From: Bin76 sp965204615
GTDB taxonomy: Bacteria; Actinomycetota; Acidimicrobiia; Spongiisociales; ZC4RG35
Assembly: GCA_965204615.1 (NCBI GenBank)
Contig: OZ242000.1
Coordinates: 3,100,001-3,164,000 of the forward strand
Length of the DNA: 64,000 bases
Direction: 5' to 3'
The notes below the pieces were generated by a model. That model was not told where the DNA came from, searched no databases, and was given only the letters and a program-made list of their open reading frames with translations. Numbering within the stretch: position 1 is the first letter of the stretch; the number at the start of each line of letters is the position of its first letter. A program made the position numbers and the translations under genes. This document shows positions 8,167 to 15,421 of the stretch, one piece after another.

Positions 8167-10383
8167 CTACAGGTCGAATCGATCGAGGTTCATCACCTTG
8201 TCCCACGCTGCCACGAAGTCCTGTGTGAACTTGTGCTGGCCGTCGTCCGACCCGTAGACCTCGGCGATGGCCCGCAACTGGGAATTCGAGCCCAACGCCA
8301 GGTCGACGGAGCCGGCGGTCCACCTGACCTCGCCGCTCCGGCGGTCACGACCCTCGTAGACGTGCTCGGTCTCCGTAGTCTGCCACCGGGTGTCCATGTC
8401 CAACAGGTTCACGAAGAAGTCGTTGGTGAGTGTCCCCACCCGGTCGGTGAGCACGCCCAGCGGCGATCCTCCGGTGTTGGCGCCCAGGACGCGAAGACCG
8501 CCGATCAGCACGGTCATCTCGGGCGCGGTCAGAGACAAAAGGCTCGCCCGGTCCACCAGCATCCGCTCCGGTGGGCGATGATCGTCGGCCCTTTGGTAGT
8601 TCCGGAACCCGTCCGCGGTGGGTTCCAGTACGGCGAATGACTCCGCGTCGGTCTGCTCTGCCGAGGCATCGGTGCGTCCCGGCGTGAACGGCACCGTCAC
8701 CCCGCAGCCGGATTCGCGGGCGGCCGCCTCGATGGCGGCGCACCCGCCCAGGACGACCAGATCGGCCAGCGACACCCTCTTGCCGTTGCTCTGGGCGCCG
8801 TTGAAGTCGGCTCGGATGCCCTCGAGAACCGAGAGGGCCTCCGACAACTTCGCCGGGTCGTTGGCCTCCCAACTCCTCTGGGGCGCCAGGCGGATGCGGG
8901 CGCCGTTGGCGCCGCCCCGCTTGTCGCTGTCCCGGAACGTCGACGCCGACGCCCAGGCTGTGGCGACCAGCCGGGAGACCGAGAGCCCCGAATCGAGGAT
9001 CCCGGCCTTGAGAGCGGCGATGTCGCGGTCGTCCACCAGTTGATGGTCGACGGCGGGAACCGGGTCCTGCCAGATCATTTGCTCCTCGGGGACCTCCGGA
9101 CCCAGATACCGCGCCACGGGACCCATGTCGCGATGGGTCAGCTTGTACCACGCCCTGGCGAAAGCGTCGGCGAACTCGCCGGGGCTCTCCAAAAACCGCC
9201 GGCAAATCGGCTCGTAGACGGGGTCGGTGCGAAGCGCGAGGTCGGTGGTCAGCATCACGGGAGCGTGCCGCCTGGAGGGATCGTGAGCATCGGGGACGGC
9301 GTCGGCGGCCGCCGGGTCGGTGGGAATCCACTGCCAGGCGCCCGCCGGACTCTTCGACAACTCCCACTCATAGCCGAACAGGAACTCCAGGAAGGTGTTG
9401 TCCCAGGTCACGGGGGTGGGTGTCCAGGCGCCCTCCAGCCCGCTGGTGATGGCGTCGCCCGCCTTCCCGTCACCGTGGGTGTTGCTCCACCCGAGGCCCT
9501 GTTCCTCCAGGTCGGCGCCTTCCGGCTCCCGGCCGACATGGCGGTCCGCGTCGGCGGCGCCATGGGTCTTCCCGAAGGTGTGCCCTCCGGCGATGAGCGC
9601 CACCGTCTCGGTGTCGTCCATGGCCATCCGCGTGAAGGTCTCCCGGATGTCCCGGGCGGCCGCTCGCGGGTCGGGCGTTCCATTCGGTCCCTCGGGGTTC
9701 ACATAGATCAGGCCCATCTGCACCGCGCCGAGCGGGTTGGCCAGTTCCCGGTCGCCGCGGTAGCGTCGATCGTCGAGCCACACGGTCTCGGGTCCCCAGT
9801 CGATGTCCTCCTCGGGTTCCCAGACGTCCTCACGCCCGCCGCCGAACCCGAGCGTCTTGAATCCCATCGACTCCAATGCGACGTTCCCGGCAAGGATCAT
9901 GAGGTCAGCCCATGAGATGCTGCGACCGTACTTCTGCTTGACCGGCCACAGCAGCCGGCGGGCCTTGTCCAGGTTGGCGTTGTCGGGCCAACTGTTGAGC
10001 GGCGCGAATCGGTGCGTCCCCGAACCGCCTCCGCCCCGTCCGTCGAAGATGCGGTAGGTGCCGGCGCTGTGCCACGCCAGCCGGATGATCAACGGCCCGT
10101 AGTGACCGTAGTCGGCCGGCCACCAGTCCTGGGAGGCGGTCATCACCTCTGTCAGATCGGCCTTCACCGCCGCCAGGTCGAGGCTCATGAACTCCCGGGC
10201 GTAGTCGAAGTCGTCTCCCATGGGATCGATCAGCGGCGAGTTCTTGTTGAGCGGCCTCAGGTTCAACTGTTCGGGCCACCAGCGATGGTTCGCCAAAGAG
10301 CCCATGCCGGCGTTCGGTTCATGCACGACGGGACATTCGGCGGTCGGTGTTGCATCGACCAGGGCGGCGTCTTCGACAGTCAT
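8167..10383 (-). CDS. katG: catalase-peroxidase KatG
   Basis: 738 residues, standard for KatG. It is a bifunctional haem enzyme removing hydrogen peroxide. Visible features are the distal IIRLAWHSAGTYR motif (Arg-Trp-His), the proximal haem-ligand helix LIAGGHTFGKTHGA, the IYVNPEGPNG tyrosine of the Met-Tyr-Trp adduct, and the duplicated C-terminal peroxidase-like domain (ATAWASASTFRDSDKRGGANGARIRL). ATG 10383 (MTVEDAALVDATPTAECPVVHE) has GGAG 8 nt upstream; the 37-residue extension to 10494 is not family-like. A 200-bp spacer on its 5' side separates it from the helicase gene. A FurA-type regulator, common beside actinobacterial katG, is absent here. Confidence 0.97.
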   Translation of the reverse strand: MTVEDAALVDATPTAECPVVHEPNAGMGSLANHRWWPEQLNLRPLNKNSPLIDPMGDDFDYAREFMSLDLAAVKADLTEVMTASQDWWPADYGHYGPLIIRLAWHSAGTYRIFDGRGGGGSGTHRFAPLNSWPDNANLDKARRLLWPVKQKYGRSISWADLMILAGNVALESMGFKTLGFGGGREDVWEPEEDIDWGPETVWLDDRRYRGDRELANPLGAVQMGLIYVNPEGPNGTPDPRAAARDIRETFTRMAMDDTETVALIAGGHTFGKTHGAADADRHVGREPEGADLEEQGLGWSNTHGDGKAGDAITSGLEGAWTPTPVTWDNTFLEFLFGYEWELSKSPAGAWQWIPTDPAAADAVPDAHDPSRRHAPVMLTTDLALRTDPVYEPICRRFLESPGEFADAFARAWYKLTHRDMGPVARYLGPEVPEEQMIWQDPVPAVDHQLVDDRDIAALKAGILDSGLSVSRLVATAWASASTFRDSDKRGGANGARIRLAPQRSWEANDPAKLSEALSVLEGIRADFNGAQSNGKRVSLADLVVLGGCAAIEAAARESGCGVTVPFTPGRTDASAEQTDAESFAVLEPTADGFRNYQRADDHRPPERMLVDRASLLSLTAPEMTVLIGGLRVLGANTGGSPLGVLTDRVGTLTNDFFVNLLDMDTRWQTTETEHVYEGRDRRSGEVRWTAGSVDLALGSNSQLRAIAEVYGSDDGQHKFTQDFVAAWDKVMNLDRFDL

Positions 10384-10588
10384 TTCTGCTCCTTCGGATG
10401 TTGGTGGCGGCGGGTGACCTGACACATGGGGTGGCAATGGCGACACCCATCGGCGGGATGGGTTATGAAGCGGCGGCTGTGAACCAGTCGCCATCCAATG
10501 CTACCCGTTGGGAGTGGACCGGCCTGGAGGAATGGGCCGGCACCCTTCAGTGGAGGGGCGGGTCGACCCTCGCGGAAGTGCCCGGGAC

Positions 10589-11887
10589 CTATCGGGAATA
10601 GGATCGAGCTCTCGGGTTGTTCCGGTTTCTCCGCTGAGGGCGACTTCGCAACGCCCGCTGACCAACCCGGTTCGCTTTTCGAGAGCCGTTCTGCGGGCGG
10701 CCTCTGGCCGGCTGGCCCCGGCCCTTCCCGCCGTTGAGGCCGTCACTCCGGGAGTGAGGCGTGGCCGTGGTGTTCCCGGCCAGCCGGTCGGGGCTGGTTA
10801 TGGGCCCCTTCAGGTCGAGCTGACGCTGGATCTTTTTTGCGCCCGCCACCTGGTCGGGCTGGATCAGCGACACCACCAGTCCGGTCCGGCCGGCGCGAGC
10901 GGTCCTGCCGGAACGGTGCAGGTAGGTCTTCTGGTTCTCCGGTGGGTCGTAGTGAATCACTGTTGACACGCCTTCAACATGGATACCCCGGGCAGCGACG
11001 TCGGTGGCCACCAGTGCATCGATCTGGCCTTTGACAAACCCGCGGAGGGTTCGGGTGCGCCGACCCTGGGCGTGCCCGCCGTGTATTGCCGCGGCCCTGA
11101 CGCCGCGCTGGGAGAGCTGACGCGCCAACCGGTCCGATCCATGCCGGGTCCGACAGAACACGATGGTCGACCCTTCGGAGTTGATCAGGTCGACACAGGC
11201 GGCGACCCGGTCCGCCTTGGCGACTCTCCAGAACCGGTGTTGGGCGGCCTCTATGTCGGGCTTGGCGTCGCCAACCCGGTGGGTGATCGGGTGATGCTGG
11301 TAGTCGCGGGTGAGCTTGGCCACGTCGCGATCGAGGGTCGCCGAGAACATCAGGGTCTGGCGGCGGGAGGAGGTCTGGTCGAGAAGGCGCCGCACCGCGG
11401 GGAGGAACCCCATGTCGGCCATCCGGTCGGCTTCGTCGATCACCACGTGATCCACCTCGTGCAGGCTCACCGCTCTCCGGTCGATCAGGTCCTCGAGCCG
11501 GCCGGGGCAGGCCACCAGGATTTCGACGCCCTGCTGCAGCCGCTTTCCCTGGGCGCCGTATCCGACACCGCCGTGGATGACCCCCACGCGGACTCGAGTG
11601 GACAGGGTCCCTAGCTCCGACGCGATCTGGCTGGCCAACTCACGGGTCGGGGAGAGAACAAGGGCCCGGGGCCGTCTGGGTTTGGCGCGGGGCGCCTTGG
11701 CGACCAGCGGGATGCCGAAGGCGAGGGTCTTGCCCGACCCGGTGGGGGCCCGGCCGCAGATGTCGGCGCCATCCATCGCGTCGGGGATGGTGAGGGTCTG
11801 GATCGGGAATGGTGTGGAGATGCCGGCTCGCTCGAGCGTCCGGCAGATGGATTCGGGCACGCCCAGCTGGGCAAAAGTGGGTGACAT
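10589..11887 (-). CDS. DEAD-box ATP-dependent RNA helicase
   Basis: 432 residues. Q motif FAQLGVPESICRTLERAGISTPFPIQ at the N-terminus; motif I APTGSGKT; Ia PTRELA; motif II DEAD (VIDEADRM); motif III SAT; motif IV-V IVFCRTRHGSDRLARQL and TDVAARGIHVEGV; motif VI HRSGRTARAG. The tail is basic and Arg/Gly/Asn-rich (KGRGQPARGRPQNGSRK), typical of RNA-binding tails of RhlE/DeaD-type helicases. ATG 11887 follows a GGAGAGGAG Shine-Dalgarno motif; the 42 residues before it are not family-like. It diverges from the selenoprotein candidate across a 374-bp spacer. Confidence 0.95.
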   Translation of the reverse strand: MSPTFAQLGVPESICRTLERAGISTPFPIQTLTIPDAMDGADICGRAPTGSGKTLAFGIPLVAKAPRAKPRRPRALVLSPTRELASQIASELGTLSTRVRVGVIHGGVGYGAQGKRLQQGVEILVACPGRLEDLIDRRAVSLHEVDHVVIDEADRMADMGFLPAVRRLLDQTSSRRQTLMFSATLDRDVAKLTRDYQHHPITHRVGDAKPDIEAAQHRFWRVAKADRVAACVDLINSEGSTIVFCRTRHGSDRLARQLSQRGVRAAAIHGGHAQGRRTRTLRGFVKGQIDALVATDVAARGIHVEGVSTVIHYDPPENQKTYLHRSGRTARAGRTGLVVSLIQPDQVAGAKKIQRQLDLKGPITSPDRLAGNTTATPHSRSDGLNGGKGRGQPARGRPQNGSRKANRVGQRALRSRPQRRNRNNPRARSYSR

Positions 11888-12261
11888 GGGTTCTCCTCTC
11901 CTGTGCAGGAAGGCACGGGGAAAAGCGTCGATGCCGAAGAAACGTCGGCGAGGCAACAACGCGATATTCGGGTGCTTACACAGGATCAGCGCCGAACTTG
12001 GCTGCGAACGCAACCAGCCAGTTTTGGCTGGGACAAGCCCAGGTTACCACCCTCCGCCTCAAATCCTCGCATCCTCACAAAATGTGATAGGTCAGGGTTG
12101 TCAGAGCCCTCCATGCTGCATAGGGGCTGTCGGGTTCCTCCACACCTAGAATCACTCTCGACCCCACAGCGATTAGGCAAGGCCAACTACCCGCTACCGA
12201 ACCGGTAGCCCCTTCGTGGAAGGGACCCCTGGTCGGGCGAATCGATTCTCGCGGAGCAAAC
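11888..12261. other. divergent intergenic region between helicase and redox gene
   Basis: 374 bp with no convincing gene. It holds a short inverted repeat TCACA-AAA-TGTGA (12075-12087) and, near the right end, two back-to-back hairpins annotated separately. It must contain the promoters of both divergent genes, and possibly a long helicase leader, but no strong -35/-10 pair was found. Confidence 0.5.
12193..12224 (+). promoter_or_regulatory. two tandem hairpins in the leader of the redox gene
   Basis: GCTACCG-AAC-CGGTAGC (12193-12209) is followed directly by CCCTTC-GTG-GAAGGG (12210-12224), both with perfect arms and 3-nt loops. They end 37 nt before the GTG start of the selenoprotein candidate. 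They could be a leader structure or an insulating terminator without a U-tract. Confidence 0.4.
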
Positions 12262-13416
12262 GTGATCATTCTGGCTAACGGCAAGACCGGCGAGTTCCCC
12301 CAACGGACCGACGACGCGGAGAAACTGTGGGTGCGAATCGGCGACCTCCCCCGCGCCACCGGCTGGGAGATGAAGCTGCGCGGCATGTGCCTGGGCGACC
12401 TGTGCGTGCCGATGCCGGCGAACAGACTCGAGGAGTGGATCACCGACGCCGACGACTGGGTGTGGCTCTGCTATTCGGAGTTCGCGGACATGATCGGCCA
12501 GAAGCACGTGCGCGACGGCGACGTTTGGAGCCTCGGATCGGTGCCCCAGGTCCGTAGCACGGAGCTGGAGTCGGCAGTGGCCCCCGACTTCGAGGTGACC
12601 GACCGCAACGGCGACACCTTCAGGCTGTCCGACCTGCGTGGCCGGAAGGTGGTGCTGTTCACCTGGGCGTCGTGGTGAGGATGCCGGGTCAGCCTGCCGG
12701 TCTGGCAGGAACTCTATGAATCCATCGGTCCGGAACGCTTCGAGCTGATAAGCGTGGCGCAGGACTCGGGGAGCCCCAGGGCCGTGAACAAGTGGCTCGA
12801 CCGGGCCTCGCCGACCTTCCGGTGCGTCATCGACCCGACACACCAGATCAGCTCCCTGTTCGGCTGGGTGAACGTGCCGTCGGCGGCGTGGATCGACGAG
12901 ACCGGGACCATCGTGCGCAGCAACGAGGGGGTGTTTCCGGGTGAGAACATCGTCAAGTTCGGCCTGGGCAAGGTGCGCAGCGGCGACAGCTCATTTGCCG
13001 ATGCGACCCGCGACTGGATCGAGCGGGGCGCCGACAGCGAACACGTCCTGTCGAGCGACGAGTTGGCCGAGAGGCTCAAGCCCGTCGACGACGACACCCG
13101 CCTGGCGGAGGCGACCTTCAAGCTGGCGTTGCACTTCGAGGCGGTGGGCGACAGCCGGCGTGCATTGGAACACTTCGCCGCAGCACAGCGCCTGGCGCCC
13201 GACAACTGGAACTACCAGAGGCAGGGCTGGTCTCACCGGGGAACGCTCTACGCCGGCCTCAAGGTGCTGAGGCGGACCAACTACCTGCAAAAGCACACCG
13301 ACAAGAGCTTCTACGACCCCACCGGCTTGCCCGGCCAGGACCACCGCCGCTTCATCGCCCCGGAGTGGCTCTGGACGCCCGCCGTCCGGCGGGTAAAGCA
13401 ACTTCTCCGCCGCTAG
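12262..13416 (+). CDS. candidate selenoprotein: TlpA/AhpC-type thioredoxin-fold protein with in-frame UGA (Sec139)
   Basis: A single frame of 385 codons interrupted only by TGA at 12676-12678. Upstream it reads VVLFTWASW, then TGA, then GCRVSLPVWQELYESIG; aligned to TlpA-like folds (FWATWCPPCR..MP) the TGA falls exactly on the first catalytic Cys, giving a U-G-C centre. A hairpin with a GGUCU loop follows at the spacing of bacterial SECIS elements. Residues 1-95 are an N-terminal extension, about 110-250 the redoxin domain (APDFEVTDRNGDTFRLSDLRG, PSAAWIDETGTIV), and 265-384 a helical TPR-like tail (FKLALHFEAVGDSRRALEHFAAAQRLAPDNW). The start is GTG 12262 (MIILANGKTGEF). Alternatives: a nonsense-mutated Cys gene, or an assembly error. 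sel genes are not in the window. Confidence 0.8.
12686..12714 (+). promoter_or_regulatory. bacterial SECIS-like hairpin
   Basis: Upper stem CCTGCC (12693-12698) pairs perfectly with GGCAGG (12704-12709) around a GGTCT loop; a lower GGGT/ACTC pairing (12686-12689 with 12711-12714) extends it past a small internal loop. The loop begins 20 nt after the UGA, inside the 16-37 nt range known for bacterial SECIS elements, and GGUCU matches the SelB-contacting loop core remembered from E. coli fdhF. It lies inside the coding sequence, as bacterial SECIS elements do. Confidence 0.75.
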
Positions 13417-13558
13417 GCCATTACACGGCTGGGTCGCGGAGATTGGCGACCATCTCTGCCTTGTACCGTTTGTGGCAGAACCCGACGACACCCGATTCTT
13501 CCAACTGTTCTGCCGGCCGCAAGGAGACGATACGCTGTCAGAGGGACAGTCATCATGA
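13412..13558 (+). pseudogene. possible 5'-truncated small gene (toxin-like remnant)
   Basis: An open frame without a good start reads GWVAEIGDHLCLVPFVAE, then PDDTRFFQLFCRPQGDD, and ends in a TGA that overlaps the next ATG as ATGA. The coupling with a downstream antitoxin-like gene suggests the tail of a small toxin-like partner whose 5' part is gone. Family identity is uncertain, and it could be chance coding. Confidence 0.35.
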
Positions 13559-14001
13559 ACTACGAACTGAGTGCCGAGGAGCGGGAGATTCTCCAGCGCT
13601 TCGAACAAGGCGAATTGCGCTCAGCCACCTGCGCTCCACATGAAATGGAAGTGGCACGCCAGGCGGTGAGGGAGCCGACACCGGCAGCAACTTCTGATTT
13701 GAGTGCTGACGAGCAGGCGTGTTTGGAGGAAGACGCGAGGCTTGACCGGGAGGCCGCCCGCTACATCACCGAGAACGGACCGTTCGCTCAGGGGGACACC
13801 ATGTTCGCAATTGGTCATTACTCGGAAGACAGGTTGGTGTGGTTCGACATTCTCTCTGTCACTTTGGACGACATCATGAGGGAATGCGCCTTTCCTGAGC
13901 ATGAGAGGCCCAAACGAAGGCTGCTCGGCCGCAGTTTCGCGAAACACTTCCTTTGCTTCCACAATGCGCCTGAAGGGACCATTCCTCTGTTGGAGGAGTA
14001 G
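13555..14001 (+). CDS. hypothetical protein with antitoxin-like N-terminus
   Basis: 148 residues, acidic. Residues 1-20 (MNYELSAEEREILQRFEQGE) resemble the start of small ribbon-helix-helix/BrnA-like antitoxins, and a similar DLSADEQACLEEDARLD segment recurs near residue 50, as if an antitoxin start had been duplicated or fused to another protein. The C-terminal half (FAIGHYSEDRLVWFDILSVTLDDIMRE) is unrecognised. The ATG overlaps the TGA of the preceding frame by 4 bp. It opens the accessory island, where codon use is less GC-biased than in the core genes. The antitoxin reading is weak. Confidence 0.6.
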   Translation: MNYELSAEEREILQRFEQGELRSATCAPHEMEVARQAVREPTPAATSDLSADEQACLEEDARLDREAARYITENGPFAQGDTMFAIGHYSEDRLVWFDILSVTLDDIMRECAFPEHERPKRRLLGRSFAKHFLCFHNAPEGTIPLLEE

Positions 14002-14177
14002 GGGGAGGGGCTGTCCTGCCTCCGTTCCTGTACTGGCCAGACTGCTCTTGGCGGGTCATCTGTGCATCTGGGGTGACGACACAGGAGTGGGCGACACTCG
14101 GGTAACGCCTGCTGGCTTTTGATTCTGGCTATTGGCCCCCATGTCTGGCACAAGCGCCCTTTTACACTGGAGACCAC

Positions 14178-14480
14178 ATGACTGATGAGGAACGGGCGCA
14201 GATCATCGCTCTCTGCGAGGACCCAGACGAAGACTTCGGCGACGTACAGGGCCGACCCCCCACGCCTGAAGAGATCGCGGTGGTGGAGTCCCTGGCGCGG
14301 GGGATGTTCTTGCGCCTTTCCCCAGAACAACAGGTCGACGACCTTGTTCACTTGCCCCCACATGTTTCAGCGAGATTGCTAGGGCAGATGCCCGCACCCG
14401 ACAGGGAGCACATACTCTCCCTTCTGCCTGGCAAGGTGTCAAAGGACTTACATTCGCTGCTGCCTGTGGGGTCTGCTTGA
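14178..14480 (+). CDS. hypothetical small protein with helical-repeat pattern
   Basis: 100 residues, acidic at the N-terminus (MTDEERAQIIALCEDPDEDFGDV). The second half, DLVHLPPHVSARLLGQMPAPDREHILSLLP, shows the spaced Leu/Pro helical-hairpin pattern seen in MgtE-N and FliG-like repeats, though too short to assign. The start lacks a clear Shine-Dalgarno motif. It is separated by 176 bp from the gene on its left and 183 bp from the gene on its right, on the same strand as the former. I do not recognise a function. Confidence 0.5.
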   Translation: MTDEERAQIIALCEDPDEDFGDVQGRPPTPEEIAVVESLARGMFLRLSPEQQVDDLVHLPPHVSARLLGQMPAPDREHILSLLPGKVSKDLHSLLPVGSA

Positions 14481-14663
14481 CTTCGCCCTCCGGCTGAGAG
14501 AGCGTTCTCCCATCAGCAACCACGAACTACTCCGAAGAGGCCGTTCGGCGTCTGGCATTTTGCCGCCTGTTCCCTATCAACCATGAGGGTCGTACTCGGT
14601 GCTGCAGAATCCCCACCCCGCACCCGCGTAAGGCACGGCAAGTTCTAGGTTCAAGCAGTTGCT

Positions 14664-14987
14664 CTAGGCCAGCGGGGGGTTGCCGCTGAGGAGAAGATAG
14701 CTTCTGGCGGCTTCGTAGTCGCGGTTCCTGAGATGCACGATCAATGGAACGCCGTCCGAGGAAGGAGGGGCTCCCTGCCAGGGGACATGCCTCTCGTGAG
14801 GATGGTACATCTTGATCACGACTTCAAGGACAGACCGGAGTTCCTCAAAGTCGCTTGGCGACACACCGGGCGGGGGAGGCACATGGGAGGGACCCCTCGC
14901 AAGCATGTCAGACACCAAACCATCCATGTCCAAATCGGATTCTCTCGCCAGAGTCACAATGCCCGCCATACCATACCCGCTGCCCAA
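14664..14987 (-). CDS. hypothetical small protein
   Basis: 107 residues: a Gly/Met-rich start (MGSGYGMAGIVTLARESDLD), a proline stretch (PSHVPPPPGVSPSDFEELRS), then IVHLRNRDYEAARSYLLLSGNPP at the end. No family recognised. It points away from the giant helicase gene and sits alone in the accessory island. The sequence composition looks coding, but the call rests only on that and on length. Confidence 0.4.
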   Translation of the reverse strand: MGSGYGMAGIVTLARESDLDMDGLVSDMLARGPSHVPPPPGVSPSDFEELRSVLEVVIKMYHPHERHVPWQGAPPSSDGVPLIVHLRNRDYEAARSYLLLSGNPPLA

Positions 14988-15421
14988 AGGGATGGTGGAT
15001 CAGATGCTACGCCTGGCCGTTTCCTAGCAGATGGTCTTTTCCCAAGATCGTGCCTCCGCACACGGTGGGAAGGGCACCTCGAGCCACACCCCGGTCGACT
15101 TACCCACCAGATCCACTTGGCGGGTTGACCTGATCGGAACCGCAATCACTTCGAGGGCTCGCGCTGCTGCACGAGGGCTTTCTCGGAACACTCCAGGCTG
15201 TACGGAGAGGGGCTTCACGGGTTGTGCAAATCGCAGTTGTCCGGTTCCCTGCGGGCGTGGTCCCATTTCCTTGTAGGGGCCGCCCCTGAGAAATGGCGTT
15301 ACTTCATAAACTTGAGAAGCGCAGGCCAAGGTACAGTTTGCTGGTGTCGCTATTCCAACGAAAAACATCATTGACATCGCAGGCTAGAGGCATCGTATGA
15401 CGGCTGTTCCCTCGGAGAGGT
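14988..15421. other. intergenic region upstream of the giant helicase gene
   Basis: 434 bp without a supported gene. A minus-strand frame (15024-15377, 117 codons) exists, ending RSTRQVDLVGKSTGVWLEVP-like, but has no recognisable homologue or ribosome-binding site. The region should hold the promoter of the 1745-residue protein; nothing decisive was seen. Confidence 0.4.

Noticed and set aside
12676..12678. The TGA read as a simple frameshift or as the end of a 138-residue protein
   Set aside because: Frame is the same before and after, the domain continues across it, the position is the catalytic Cys site, and a SECIS-like hairpin follows. Nonsense mutation is not excluded and is kept as the alternative.
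15024..15377. 117-codon minus-strand frame before the giant helicase gene
   Set aside because: No ribosome-binding site and no recognisable family; left as unsupported within the intergenic note.
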